Below, one piece after another: positions 38,551 to 47,798 of a stretch of 64,000 nt of DNA; the first letter of the stretch is position 1, and every line of letters begins with the position of its first letter. The notes below the pieces were generated by a model. It did not search any database. It saw only the letters and a list, made by a program, of their open reading frames with translations, and was not told the DNA's origin. A program made the translations under genes and the position numbers. Source of the DNA: CAWGJC01 sp965276665 (GTDB lineage: Bacteria; Pseudomonadota; Alphaproteobacteria; Acetobacterales; Acetobacteraceae); the NCBI GenBank assembly GCA_965276665.1, contig OZ255620.1, forward strand, positions 1,674,001 to 1,738,000, given 5' to 3'.

Positions 38551-39336
38551 TCAGAACCGCGGCAGCTCGGTGTTCGCGGCGCCCATCCACTTCTTCTGCA
38601 AAGCCTGGATGTCGCCCGTCGTCCATAGCATGAAGATGTCGGTGTTGAGCCAGTGCAGCATATCGGGCTCGCCGAGATTGAGGCCGACCGCCATCGGCGC
38701 CGAGGCGACGGTGAATTTGGTTTCGAGCTTCGGGTCCCGCCCGGTCACCGCGACCGCGAGACCGCCGCTGGTTACGATGCCATCCACCTGCCCCGCCAGC
38801 AAGGCCTGGCTCGTCGAGGCGTCGTCATCATAGCGCTGGATGGTGGTGCCAGGCACGGCATTCTTCGTCAGCGCGATATCGTTGGTGGTTGCGCGGGTGA
38901 CGCCGATCTTGTGGCCCTTCAGATCGGCCATCGACTTGAAGTCACTCGACTTAGACGCTAGCACCACCTGCTGGTCGACATAGACGCAATCGGTGAAGGC
39001 GATCACCTTCGCCCGCTCCGGCGTGATTGAGAAGGAGGAGATGACGATGTCGAGCTTGTGGCTGAGCAGGTTCGGAATGCGCGCGGAAGCGACGGTATCG
39101 ACGATGTTCACCTTCACGCCGAGATCGCGCGCGATCAGCCTGGCCAGGCCGACATCATATCCGTCGGGTTGCATCTGATCGTTGATGAGCCCGTAGGGCG
39201 GCGTGCCGAGGCTGACGCCGACATTGATGGTGCCGCGCTTGACGATATCGGCCAGCAATGTCTGCGCCGAGGCGCCGATGGTCGAGACGGCGAGGAGCGC
39301 GCAGGCCAGCGCCAGGCGTCGGAATTTCGTGTGCAT
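38551..39336 (-). CDS. ABC transporter substrate-binding protein, polar amino acid type (family 3)
   Basis: A 261-residue periplasmic protein with a signal peptide of about 24 residues (cleavage after ASA). GTINVGVSLGTPPYGLI and GYDVGLARLIARDLGV are the canonical family-3 motifs. Two matching permeases lie immediately upstream. Although the family binds amino acids, some members bind small organic or sugar acids; the catabolic context makes that possible. RBS AAGGGA. Confidence 0.92.
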   Translation of the reverse strand: MHTKFRRLALACALLAVSTIGASAQTLLADIVKRGTINVGVSLGTPPYGLINDQMQPDGYDVGLARLIARDLGVKVNIVDTVASARIPNLLSHKLDIVISSFSITPERAKVIAFTDCVYVDQQVVLASKSSDFKSMADLKGHKIGVTRATTNDIALTKNAVPGTTIQRYDDDASTSQALLAGQVDGIVTSGGLAVAVTGRDPKLETKFTVASAPMAVGLNLGEPDMLHWLNTDIFMLWTTGDIQALQKKWMGAANTELPRF

Positions 39337-39348
39337 GGAGGTCCCTTT

Positions 39349-40014
39349 TTATTGGAGCGGCACGGGTCGGATATGCGGAACCCTCGCCTCGAGCTGCCGC
39401 GAGACGAGCGAAAGCGTGAAGCAGATGACGAAATATATCGCCGCCACCGTCAGGAAGACCTTGAGCGGCTGGAAGGTGGAATTCGAGACGATCTGCCCGG
39501 CACGCGTCAGCTCGACATAGCCGATGATCGAGGCGAGCGCGGTGTTCTTCACCAGCTGCACAAAGAAGCCGAGCGTCGGCGGCACCGCGATCCGCACCGC
39601 CTGCGGCACGACGACGCGTTGCAGCGTGCGCCACCAACCGAGCCCAAGCGCCGCCGAACCCTCCCACTGTCCGCGGCCCACGGCCTGGATCGCGCCGCTC
39701 CAGATATCGCCGAGGAATGCCGCCGCGTAGAGCGAGAACGCACCCGAGGCGGCGACGATCGGCGGCACCTGCAATCCCGCGAAGGCAAGGCCGAAATAGG
39801 CGATGAACAGCAGCACCAGCAGCGGCGTGCCCTGGATGACGAAGAGATAGATCTGCGCCGCGATGCGCGGCGCGCGCAGCGGCGAGATGCGGGCCAGCGC
39901 GATCACCACGCCCAGGATCGATCCGCCGACCAGCGCGATCGCCGACAGCACGAGCGTCCAGATGCCGGCATGAGCAAGGTATTCGACATGGCGGAAGGAG
40001 AATGTCTGGAACAT
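39349..40014 (-). CDS. Polar amino acid-type ABC transporter permease (HisM/HisQ family)
   Basis: A 221-residue permease with about five helices. The ATPase-docking loop lies around EGSAALGLGWWRTLQRVVVPQA. A second permease ends 8 nt upstream, and the binding protein follows after 12 nt. There is no GlnQ-type ATPase gene beside it. Confidence 0.92.
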   Translation of the reverse strand: MFQTFSFRHVEYLAHAGIWTLVLSAIALVGGSILGVVIALARISPLRAPRIAAQIYLFVIQGTPLLVLLFIAYFGLAFAGLQVPPIVAASGAFSLYAAAFLGDIWSGAIQAVGRGQWEGSAALGLGWWRTLQRVVVPQAVRIAVPPTLGFFVQLVKNTALASIIGYVELTRAGQIVSNSTFQPLKVFLTVAAIYFVICFTLSLVSRQLEARVPHIRPVPLQ

Positions 40015-40022
40015 CGCGGAGC

Positions 40023-40694
40023 TCAGCGCGCCATCGCGCGAAAGCGGAAGCTCGACCGGCCGATCGTCGCGAACAGACCTTTGAAAACGCCGGTCATCGC
40101 GATGTAGATCACGGCGACGAACAGATAGGCCTCGAGGCTACGGAAGGTGAGACCCTGGACGTCGTTCGCCGTGCCCGTCAATTCCGGAACGGAGACGGTC
40201 GAGACGATGCTCGAGGCGAGCATGATCAGGATGAACTGGCTGGTCAGCGACGGGTACACCGCCGCCAGCGCCGGCTTCAGCACGACATGGCGGAAGGTGC
40301 GGTAGGGCGAAAGGCCAAGCGAGCGCGCCGCCTCGATCTGTCCGTGCTCGATCGACTGGATGCCGGCGCGCACGATCTCGGTGAGATAGGCGCCCGCATA
40401 GATCGACAGCGACAACAGCCCGGCCGGTATCGGCGCGATGCGCACCCCGATCGTGGGCAGACCGAAATAGATCAGGTAGATTTGCACGAGGAAGGGCGTG
40501 TTGCGTACCGCTTCCACATAGCCCTGCCCGACCGCGCGCAGCGGCGGCCAGCCCGAAAGCCGCGCAGCCGCTCCCAGCACGCCGATGATCAGGCCAAACA
40601 CCATCGCGGCGGCGGACAGCACCAAGGTGACGATGGCGGCCTGCGCGAACAGGGGCCAGCGCGCCAGCGTGCCGGAGAAATCCAGCGAAACCAT
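40023..40694 (-). CDS. Polar amino acid-type ABC transporter permease (HisM/HisQ family)
   Basis: A 223-residue partner of the permease at 39349-40014, with docking loop EAARSLGLSPYRTFRHVVLKPA. GAGGGAC lies just ahead of the ATG. The pair should form the heterodimeric membrane channel for the family-3 binding protein. It lies 33 nt downstream of the GntR gene. Confidence 0.92.
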   Translation of the reverse strand: MVSLDFSGTLARWPLFAQAAIVTLVLSAAAMVFGLIIGVLGAAARLSGWPPLRAVGQGYVEAVRNTPFLVQIYLIYFGLPTIGVRIAPIPAGLLSLSIYAGAYLTEIVRAGIQSIEHGQIEAARSLGLSPYRTFRHVVLKPALAAVYPSLTSQFILIMLASSIVSTVSVPELTGTANDVQGLTFRSLEAYLFVAVIYIAMTGVFKGLFATIGRSSFRFRAMAR

Positions 40695-40727
40695 GTCCCT
40701 CGACGCCTCCCCCGGGTGCTCCTTTGG

Positions 40728-41408
40728 TCAGGACGCGATGCGGTCGGCCGCGCTCGTCCGAATCTTCTGCAAACTGTTTTCGCGGCTGCGCAGCAGGTGA
40801 TGTCGCAGCGCCTCCCGCGCCAACTCTCGGTCATTCTCGACCAGCGCGTCGAACATGGCTGCATGCTCGACGGCCGATTGCGCGTAATTGCCGACCGCGT
40901 AGACGAACACCGTGTGCGTCTGGCGGAGGATGCGCAGATGCCACTCCGCGATCAGGGCATTGCCGCCGGCGAGAACCAGCGCGTGATGGAAAGCGCGGTC
41001 GAATTCAAGCGCGGTGGCGACGTCGTCGAGCGTATCGCGCCCGGCATAGCCGCGATGCCGCTCCAGGCTCTCGCGCAACGTGCCGATGAGCGCGCGCCCG
41101 ACCGAACCCTGCGCGAACGCCCGGTCGAGCGCATCGAGCTCGATCAGCAGCCGGGCATCGTAGATATCGATTAGATCCGGCTCCGCAAGCCGGCGCACCA
41201 CCGTGCCTTTGCGCAGCGAGGAGACGGCAAGCCCATCCGCCTCGAGGCGGAGCAGCGCCTCCTTGACCGGGGTCGGGCTGATCGCGAGCTCGGCGGCGAG
41301 CTCCTCCGGCCGCAGGCGCGCGCCCCCCGCGAGCTGTCCGCCAACGATCCGCGATCGCAGGTCGCGATAGGCCTGATCGGCCAGGGTCTCGCGGACGACA
41401 TTGCTCAT
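40728..41408 (-). CDS. GntR-family (FCD) transcriptional regulator
   Basis: A 226-residue regulator. The winged helix (DLRSRIVGGQLAGGARLRPE and ELAISPTPVKEALLRLEADGL) is followed by an all-helical FCD ligand domain with metal-binding residues in EFDRAFHHALV. FCD regulators usually sense organic or sugar acids. It is first in the minus-strand transporter/aldolase operon and divergent from an enolase-superfamily dehydratase, so it probably controls both. The ATG at 41408 (MSNVVRETLADQAY) is chosen; 41423 is an alternative. Confidence 0.9.
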   Translation of the reverse strand: MSNVVRETLADQAYRDLRSRIVGGQLAGGARLRPEELAAELAISPTPVKEALLRLEADGLAVSSLRKGTVVRRLAEPDLIDIYDARLLIELDALDRAFAQGSVGRALIGTLRESLERHRGYAGRDTLDDVATALEFDRAFHHALVLAGGNALIAEWHLRILRQTHTVFVYAVGNYAQSAVEHAAMFDALVENDRELAREALRHHLLRSRENSLQKIRTSAADRIAS

Positions 41409-41552
41409 CGCCGCATTCTCCATCTTCGCGACGGGTCGACAAGCTGGAAAATTTTCTATTTTCGATGGAATGTTCGTGCGAGAGCGCGCCAAGCCTTCCG
41501 CCGAGACAGGCTGACGCGCGGCCGTGTGCCACCAGGACAGGAACAACCCAGC
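41409..41552. promoter_or_regulatory. Divergent gntR/dehydratase promoter region with GAAAATTTTC palindrome
   Basis: 144 nt between divergent starts. The perfect palindrome GAAAATTTTC at 41447-41456, set in an unusually A+T-rich stretch (41445-41470), is a plausible operator for the adjacent GntR regulator or part of overlapping promoters. Confidence 0.45.
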
Positions 41553-42668
41553 ATGAAGATCGTCAGCGTCGAGCCGTTCATCCTGCATCTGCCGCTCACG
41601 CAAAGCTCGATTTCCGATTCCACACACAACATCACGCATTGGGGCGTCGTCGGCGCGAAGATCGAAACCGAATCCGGGCTGATCGGCTACGGCTTCACCG
41701 GCACGCATGCGCATCTGCCCTCCGACCGGTTGATCACCGCCTGCATCCGCGAGTGCTACGCTCCACTGCTGATCGGCGAGGACGCGACCGCGATCACCCG
41801 GCTGTGGATGCGGCTGGCCCGCAATCCCGCCCTGCAATGGGTCGGGCGCGCCGGGATCACCCAGCTCGCGCTCGCCGCGGTGGATGTCGCGCTGTGGGAT
41901 TTGCGGGCGAAACAGGCGGAGATGCCGCTCTGGCGCCTGCTCGGCGGCGGCGGCGACAGCGCGGTCGAGGCGTACAACACCGATATCGGCTGGCTCTCCT
42001 TCTCGCGCCAGGAACTCGTGGCACTCTCCTCCCAGGCGGTGAAAGGCGCGGGATTCCGACGACTGAAGGTGAAGGTCGGGCACGACGATCCACAGGAGGA
42101 TATCGGCCGCCTGCAGGCGGTGCGCGCGGCGGTCGGGCCGGATATCCGCATCGCCGTCGACGGCAACGGGAAATGGGATCTCCCGACCTGTCTGCGCTTC
42201 TGCGCGCGCGCGGAAGCGCTCGACCTGTTCTGGTTCGAGGAGCCGATGTGGTACGACGATGTCGCCTCGCATGCCGCGCTGGCGCGCGCCACCACGATCC
42301 CGGTGGCGCTCGGCGAGCAGCTCTATTCGCTCGATGCCTTCAAGGCCTTTCTCGGCGCGGGCGCCGTCCATTACGTGCAGCCGGACGTGACGCGCCTCGG
42401 CGGCATCACCGAATACATCCAGGTCGCCGACCTCGCGCATGCCTACCGCCTGCCGATCGCGCCGCATGCCGGCGAGATGAGCCAGGTTCACGTTCATCTC
42501 TCGTTCTGGCATCCGGCCTCCGGCATTCTCGAATATATCCCCTGGATCAAGGACCATTTCCTCGAGCCGATCCGCGTGGAAAACGGGTATTTCGTCCGGC
42601 CCGAAATGCCCGGCGCCGGCACCACCCCGCTCGAGTCCAGCATCGCGGCCTTCGGCAAGGCGCCATAG
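41553..42668 (+). CDS. Mandelate racemase/enolase-superfamily dehydratase (talarate/galactarate-like)
   Basis: A 371-residue enolase-superfamily enzyme. The KxK catalytic motif is in RRLKVKVG, metal ligands in AVDGNGKWD, FEEPM and GEQLYS, and the catalytic His in APHAGEMSQVH. This arrangement resembles L-talarate/galactarate dehydratase and the mandelate racemase subgroup. It should dehydrate an aldarate or aldonate. The ATG at 41553 (MKIVSVEPF) is chosen over 41526. It is divergent from the GntR gene and meets the zinc dehydrogenase tail to tail, with one base between stops. Confidence 0.88.
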   Translation: MKIVSVEPFILHLPLTQSSISDSTHNITHWGVVGAKIETESGLIGYGFTGTHAHLPSDRLITACIRECYAPLLIGEDATAITRLWMRLARNPALQWVGRAGITQLALAAVDVALWDLRAKQAEMPLWRLLGGGGDSAVEAYNTDIGWLSFSRQELVALSSQAVKGAGFRRLKVKVGHDDPQEDIGRLQAVRAAVGPDIRIAVDGNGKWDLPTCLRFCARAEALDLFWFEEPMWYDDVASHAALARATTIPVALGEQLYSLDAFKAFLGAGAVHYVQPDVTRLGGITEYIQVADLAHAYRLPIAPHAGEMSQVHVHLSFWHPASGILEYIPWIKDHFLEPIRVENGYFVRPEMPGAGTTPLESSIAAFGKAP

Positions 42669-42669
42669 G

Positions 42670-43707
42670 TCAGAAAGTGATCTGCATCTTGATGCTGCGC
42701 GAGCGATCCCCGGCGGCCTCGAAGGCGGCGACCGCGGAGGCGGCCGGCATCACGCCGCTCAGCAGCGGGCGCACGTCGATGGCGCGTTTCTCGAGACAGG
42801 CGACGGCGATTGCGAACATGCGGTCGAACCGGAAGCTGCCTAGGATCGCGAGCTCCTTCGCCATGATGCGGTTCGCGGTCACCGGCGACGGTCCCGCGGG
42901 CAGCGAGCCCACCTGCACGATGGTGCCGCCGGGATGCACCGCGTCGATCGCGGCATTGAGTGCCGCCGCATTGCCCGAGGCCTCGAACACCACGTCATAG
43001 CCGCCGAGCCGGGCGGCGTTGGCGGCGAGAGCGTCGGGCTCCGCCGCCACGTTCAGCGCCGCATCCGCGCCGAGCCGGCGCGCGACCGCGAGCGGGGCGT
43101 CGATGATATCGGTCAGCCCCAGAGTCGCGGCGCCGCCATGCCGGGCGACGAGCAGCAGCAATTGCCCGATCGGGCCGCCGCCGGTCACCAGCACGCGCTG
43201 CCCCGCCAGGTTGCCGGCCCGCATGCCCGCATGCAGCGTGACCGCGAGCGGTTCGGCGAAGGCGAGCTCGTCGAAGCCGATCTCCGCCTGTACCGGATAG
43301 CACTGGCTCTCCTCGACGCAGACCCGCTCGCGAAACCCGCCTTGCATGTGGGGAAACTTGCTGGCGCTGCCCATGAAGAACACGAATTCGCAGAGATTGG
43401 AGCGGCCTTCGCGACAGCGCGCGCACCGCCCGCAGCTCCTCCCCGGATGCACCGCGACGCGGTCGCCGACCCGCACCCGCGTCACGTCGCGGCCGATCTC
43501 CGCCACCTCGCCGGAGAATTCATGGCCCGGGATCAGCGGCTCGCGGATCACGAAATCCCCGATCCGGCCGGCGTGGAAGTAATGCAGATCGGAGCCGCAG
43601 ATGCCGCCGTTGCGGACACGGATACGGATCTCGGTCGGTGAGAGCGCCGGATCGTCACGCTGTTCCAGCCGCAGATCGCGCGCGCCGTGCAGCACACAGG
43701 TCAGCAT
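42670..43707 (-). CDS. Zinc-dependent alcohol dehydrogenase, L-idonate 5-dehydrogenase-like
   Basis: A 345-residue medium-chain dehydrogenase. Catalytic zinc ligands Cys37 (GICGSD) and His62-Glu63 (PGHEF); structural zinc cysteines 92, 95, 98 and 106 (SCGRCARCREGRSNLC). The Rossmann motif is VTGGGPIGQLL. The sequence around LHYFHAGRIGDFVIREPLIPG resembles L-idonate 5-dehydrogenase, which forms 5-ketogluconate. It ends the operon beginning with the second GntR gene, where the preceding SDR could carry out the partner 5-ketogluconate/gluconate step. Confidence 0.86.
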   Translation of the reverse strand: MLTCVLHGARDLRLEQRDDPALSPTEIRIRVRNGGICGSDLHYFHAGRIGDFVIREPLIPGHEFSGEVAEIGRDVTRVRVGDRVAVHPGRSCGRCARCREGRSNLCEFVFFMGSASKFPHMQGGFRERVCVEESQCYPVQAEIGFDELAFAEPLAVTLHAGMRAGNLAGQRVLVTGGGPIGQLLLLVARHGGAATLGLTDIIDAPLAVARRLGADAALNVAAEPDALAANAARLGGYDVVFEASGNAAALNAAIDAVHPGGTIVQVGSLPAGPSPVTANRIMAKELAILGSFRFDRMFAIAVACLEKRAIDVRPLLSGVMPAASAVAAFEAAGDRSRSIKMQITF

Positions 43708-43739
43708 GGTCTCTCTCCCTTTTGCCGCGCTTCCGGTGT

Positions 43740-44513
43740 TCAGAACCCGTGCAGCGCGCCGCCATCCACCACCAGTATGTGCCCGGTCACGTAGGCCGCC
43801 GCGTCCGAGGCCAGATAGGTCATCGCCCAGCCGATATCGGCCTCGGTGCCGACGCGTCGCATCGGAATGCGGCCCATGATCTTGTCGCGCCTGGCCGGAT
43901 CCTGCGATGTCGCCTGCCGGAACAGGGCGGTGTCGATCCAGCCGGGCGCCACGCCGTTGACGCGGATGCCGTCCGGCGCGAGTTCCGTCGCCAGGGCGCG
44001 CACGAGCCCGACATGCGCCGCCTTGGCCGCGGAGTAGCCGGCGACGAACGGAATGCCGAGAAACGAGCTCATCGACGCGGTGAACAGCACCGAGCCGCGT
44101 CCCGTGCCGCGCAGTTGCGGCAGCAGGGCGCGGGTGAGCGCGAATGCGCCGGTGACATGCACCTCCATCACCGAGCGGAACTCGTCGACCTGCATCTCGG
44201 CCACCGGTTTCTTGACGGTGCCCCCCGCATTGTTCGCGAGGATCGAAACCGGACCGGCTGTATCCAGGACCTCGGCCGCGAATGCCTCCGCGCCGCCCGT
44301 CTCGGCGACATCGAAGGGGAGCGCGGTCGCGCTTTCGCCGAGCAGCGAGACCGCCGCCGCAAGACGATCGGCGTCGCGTCCGACGATGACGACCTCGGCG
44401 CCCGCCGCGACGAAGCACCGCGCAATCCCAAGGCCCAATCCGCTGCCGCCACCCGTCACCAGCGCGCGATGGCCGCGCAGCGAGAACGCCACCGCGGAAT
44501 CAAGCTCGCTCAC
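43740..44513 (-). CDS. SDR-family oxidoreductase
   Basis: A 257-residue short-chain dehydrogenase. NAD(P) motif VTGGGSGLGLG at residues 20-30, NNAGG, catalytic Ser in SMSSFLG and YSAAK. The start is a GTG at 44513 overlapping the stop of the upstream gene as GTGA, which explains why no ATG fits. It may be a gluconate 5-dehydrogenase or other sugar-acid dehydrogenase, paired with the L-idonate-type enzyme downstream. Confidence 0.87.
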   Translation of the reverse strand: MSELDSAVAFSLRGHRALVTGGGSGLGLGIARCFVAAGAEVVIVGRDADRLAAAVSLLGESATALPFDVAETGGAEAFAAEVLDTAGPVSILANNAGGTVKKPVAEMQVDEFRSVMEVHVTGAFALTRALLPQLRGTGRGSVLFTASMSSFLGIPFVAGYSAAKAAHVGLVRALATELAPDGIRVNGVAPGWIDTALFRQATSQDPARRDKIMGRIPMRRVGTEADIGWAMTYLASDAAAYVTGHILVVDGGALHGF

Positions 44514-45624
44514 AGCGCCGTCTTCCGGTGCGAGACGCAGAGCCGGTCGACCTCCGGCCAGTCGATCTCGACGCCGAGACCCGGGCCTTGCGGCACATGC
44601 GCGATCCCTTTGGCGTCGATCGGCAGATCGCCGGCGAGCGGGAAGCGGAACGGCGCCTCCGGCACGACAATTCGAAATACTCGCAATTCCGGATCGCGCA
44701 AGACGCATGCAGATTCGCGATGTCCATATAGGCCATCGTCGTCGTGTGGATCTCGCAATTGATGCCGAATCCCTCGGCCATATGCGCGATCTTCATCGTG
44801 CCGGTGATCCCGGCCTTCCAGGACACGTCGGCGCGCACGATGTCGGCGGCGCGCTGCATGATCGCCTGGGCGACACCCCAATGCCCGCCGCGCGTCGTCT
44901 CGGTGGCCGCGACGGCGATGTCGAGCGCCGCACAGAGCGACTGGTATTTCGCGAGCTCGAAATCGCGGAACGGCTCCTCGAACCATTCGTAACGCAGCGC
45001 CTCGAGGTCGCGACCGACGCGGATCGCCTGGTCGAGCGTGTATTCCCCGACCGGATCGGCGAAGAGCAGCATGTCGGGTCCGACCGCGGCGCGGATGGCG
45101 CGATGCACCTCGATGTCGCGCCGCCACGGCCCGGGTCCGTGCGCCTTGTAGCCGGGGATGCCGCGGTCGCGGTAGGCGAGCGCCTCCTCGACATAGGCAT
45201 CCACCTGGCCGAGGAAGAGGCCGCTCGCGTAGCTCGGAAGGCTGTCGCGATACGCGCCGAGATAGCGATAGAGCGGCAGCCCGGCGGCGCGCGCCGCAAT
45301 ATCCCAGAGCGCGACATCCACCGGGCCCGGCAGATAGGCGGGGAAGAAGGTAAGATGCCGGTCGAACGTCCAGAGATCGTGCCAGATGCGCTCGCGATCC
45401 GACACGTCGCGCCCCACCAGCACCGGTGCGATATTCTCGTGCAGATAGGATTCCGTCACCTGGCCGGAGCGCGCGGCGAGCGCCGAGGCATGGCCGTCGA
45501 GACCGGCATCCGTGCGCAGGCGGAGCACGACGACATCCCATTTCATCGCGCCCCCGGCGCGATCATCCGGGAACAGCGAGAGGTCGCGCTTGCACCACCA
45601 GGTTTCGAGCGCGGTCAGCTTCAT
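44510..45624 (-). pseudogene. Mandelate racemase/enolase-superfamily dehydratase, frameshifted near the C-terminus
   Basis: The N-terminal ~310 residues are an intact enolase-superfamily protein (MKLTALETWW, GYKAHGPGPW, LLFADPVGEYTL, EWFEEP, ATETTRG, CEIHTTTMAYMD). After NCEYFE near 44672 the family sequence continues (VVPEAPFRFPLAGDLPID) in another frame, as if one base had been lost in GAATTGTCGTG. The last ~55 residues are therefore out of frame unless a -1 shift occurs. The site is not a homopolymer. The true-frame stop still overlaps the SDR start (GTGA), and the start overlaps the upstream gene (ATGA). It could be a recent mutation or a sequencing error. Confidence 0.75.
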
Positions 45625-46835
45625 GCGGCGCTCGGCAGGCAGCTCGGCCCGATCGGCGTGAAGGATTTGTAGGTCAGGATGAATTCCTGATGGCCGAGCT
45701 GCTCGGATTTCGTCGCCGCCCCCGCAGCCACCGCGCGTACCAGTTCGGCGATCTCCTGCCCGACGGCTTCCAGCGTCGCGGCGCCCTCCAGGATGGCGCC
45801 CGCATTGATGTCCATGTCGTCTTCCATGCGGCGAAAGGTGCGCGGATTGCCGCAAATCTTGATCACCGGAGAAATCGCCGAGCCGACGACCGAACCGCGC
45901 CCGGTTGAGAACAGCACGACATGCGACCCGCAGGCGATCAGCTCGCCGATCTCCGCATTGTCGTTGATGTTCGGAAAGCCGAAGCGCACCGGCCCGTCGG
46001 GCACCACGTCGAGCAGGTAAAGTCCCGGCGCCGGCGGCTCGTCACCCGGCTTGATCAGCCCGGCGATCGGCGCGCTGCCGCTCTTGGCATAGGCGCCGAG
46101 CGATTTCTCCTCGATGGTGGTGAGGCCGCCATCGGCATTGCCGAGCGCAAAACTGCTCTGGCCAAGCGTGCGGTAATAGTCTTCCGCCTTGCGCACGCAG
46201 GCCAGGATCTCCTCCCCGAGCGCTTGCGTGGTGGCACGCTCCGCCATGAAGTTTTCGAGACCGAACAGCTCACCGGTCTCCTCGAAGATCGTGCGCGCTC
46301 CGGCGGCGACCAGGCGATCGAACGCGACGCCGATCGCCGGATTGGCGGTCAGCCCGCTCGTCGTGTCGGAGCCGCCGCAGATCGTGCCGACCACCAGATC
46401 GGCCTCCGTCATCGCGACGCGCGGCACCGCGGCGAGACGCCGCCGCGTTTCGGTGACCCAGGCCGCACCGCACTCGATCGAGCGCAGGCTGCCGCCGGCC
46501 TCCTGGATCGTCACCAGCTCCGCCGGGCGGCCGGAGGCGCGCACCATGTCGAGCAGCGCCGCGCGGTTCATCCCCTCGCATCCGAGCGAGACCAGCAGCA
46601 CCGCGCCGACATTGGGATGCGTGCAGAGGCGCTGCATCATGCGCCCGGCATAATCGTTCGGGTAGCAACCCGGAAACCCGATCATATGCACGGGCGAATT
46701 CGTGGGATCGCCGCGGAAGCGCAGCACGATCTCCTGCGCGACGTGTCGGGCGCATTCCACCATGTAGGCGACGACGACGATGTTGCGGATGCCCTTCCGC
46801 CCGTCCTGCCGCAGATAGGCTTCGAACCCGCTCAT
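45621..46835 (-). CDS. UxaA/GarD-family altronate or galactarate dehydratase, large part
   Basis: A 404-residue protein matching the C-terminal catalytic region of altronate/galactarate dehydratase: RKGIRNIVVVAYMVECARHV, GFPGCYPNDYAGRM, SLGCEGMN, GTICGGSDTTSGLTANPA, DINAGAILEG. These enzymes use iron and dehydrate D-altronate or galactarate. In E. coli the N-terminal SAF domain is fused; here it is the separate upstream gene at 46832-47119, overlapping by ATGA. Context with RraA-like and dehydrogenase genes fits aldarate or altronate breakdown. Confidence 0.9.
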   Translation of the reverse strand: MSGFEAYLRQDGRKGIRNIVVVAYMVECARHVAQEIVLRFRGDPTNSPVHMIGFPGCYPNDYAGRMMQRLCTHPNVGAVLLVSLGCEGMNRAALLDMVRASGRPAELVTIQEAGGSLRSIECGAAWVTETRRRLAAVPRVAMTEADLVVGTICGGSDTTSGLTANPAIGVAFDRLVAAGARTIFEETGELFGLENFMAERATTQALGEEILACVRKAEDYYRTLGQSSFALGNADGGLTTIEEKSLGAYAKSGSAPIAGLIKPGDEPPAPGLYLLDVVPDGPVRFGFPNINDNAEIGELIACGSHVVLFSTGRGSVVGSAISPVIKICGNPRTFRRMEDDMDINAGAILEGAATLEAVGQEIAELVRAVAAGAATKSEQLGHQEFILTYKSFTPIGPSCLPSAA

Positions 46836-47119
46836 CGGCGTTGCGTCGGGATGGTGTCGCTGCGCAGATTGTGCAGATGCACCATCTCGCCGGCCGCGAT
46901 CGCCGTGGTCGCGACGCCGATCGGTACCCGGTATTTGCTGATTTTCTCACCGGCGGCGATCGGGCGCAGGGCGATCTTGAAGCCGAACGGCACCGCCTCG
47001 GGAATGCGCGTCGGGGCACCGCCGTCGAGGCTGAGCATCTCGCCCGCCGCGATGTCGCGCACCGCCACGGCGACCGGGTCCGTCGGTGCCAGACGCAACA
47101 ACGTCGACTCGGCGGTCAT
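46832..47119 (-). CDS. UxaA/GarD-family dehydratase, small SAF-domain subunit
   Basis: A 95-residue SAF domain (VAVRDIAAGEMLSL, PIAAGEKISKYRVPIG, IAAGEMVHLHNLRSD), the part that in E. coli UxaA and GarD is the N-terminus of one polypeptide. It starts one base after the rraA-like stop and overlaps the large subunit start by ATGA, so both are probably made in equal amounts. Confidence 0.9.
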   Translation of the reverse strand: MTAESTLLRLAPTDPVAVAVRDIAAGEMLSLDGGAPTRIPEAVPFGFKIALRPIAAGEKISKYRVPIGVATTAIAAGEMVHLHNLRSDTIPTQRR

Positions 47120-47120
47120 C

Positions 47121-47798
47121 TTACATGATCCCGGTCTGCGCGTAGATCGCCTCAGTGCGCTGGCCTTTCGCGATCATCTCGCGCACGCCGTCCTCGCCCC
47201 GCACCTTCGCAAGCGCGTCGGCGACGATCGTCTCGAGATGCTCGGACGGGATGACGACCAGCCCGTCGACATCGCCGACGATCACGTCGCCCGGCGCGAC
47301 CCGCACCGCATTGGCGAACTCGATCGGACAGCGGAAATCGATCACGCGGCCGCGCAGGCGCTGGTCCTGCGCATAGGCGCCGCTGGAGAACACCGGGAAG
47401 TCGAGGGACTCGATCTCCCGCGTGTCGCGATGATAGCCGTCGAGGACGGCGCCGGCCGCGCCGAGCGCCTTGGCGCGCGTGCTCATCAGCCCGCCCCAGA
47501 GCGCGTAGCGCGGCGAGGCGCCGGTGGCGATGTAGATCTCGTTCGCGCGCAGATCGTCGAGCGCGCGGAACATCAGGCCGAAGGGCTGCGCCTCGCCGGC
47601 GGATGCCACGAACTCGCCATGGCAATCGGCTTCCAGCACCGGCATCGCCCGGCCGACCAGAATCGGGCCGCGCCGCAGCGCACGGATGTCCGGCGGCAGG
47701 AATTGATGCCGCAGCCCGGCCACGTCCAGCACGTCGCCGATCACCGCGGTGAAGAGCTGCGTGCGGATCGTCTCGAAGATCGCGGCGTCGTCAGCCAT
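47121..47798 (-). CDS. RraA-family aldolase (4-hydroxy-4-methyl-2-oxoglutarate aldolase-like)
   Basis: A 225-residue protein of the RraA/HMG aldolase family. The metal and substrate motif GGLMSTRAKALGAAGAVLDG followed by YHRD is present, as is GDVDGLVVIP. Family members cleave 4-hydroxy-2-oxo acids to pyruvate or decarboxylate oxaloacetate. In this operon a keto-deoxy acid from the dehydratases is the likely substrate. It overlaps the GntR gene by 8 nt. Confidence 0.87.
   Translation of the reverse strand: MADDAAIFETIRTQLFTAVIGDVLDVAGLRHQFLPPDIRALRRGPILVGRAMPVLEADCHGEFVASAGEAQPFGLMFRALDDLRANEIYIATGASPRYALWGGLMSTRAKALGAAGAVLDGYHRDTREIESLDFPVFSSGAYAQDQRLRGRVIDFRCPIEFANAVRVAPGDVIVGDVDGLVVIPSEHLETIVADALAKVRGEDGVREMIAKGQRTEAIYAQTGIM

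Noticed and set aside
41409..42557. Extension of the GntR frame to 609 codons
   Set aside because: The added sequence is antisense to the divergent dehydratase; the regulator starts normally at 41408.
45621..47119. Frameshift splitting a single UxaA/GarD gene
   Set aside because: Both parts have proper starts and an ATGA overlap, and the split matches the SAF/catalytic domain boundary, so two genes are more likely than one broken gene.
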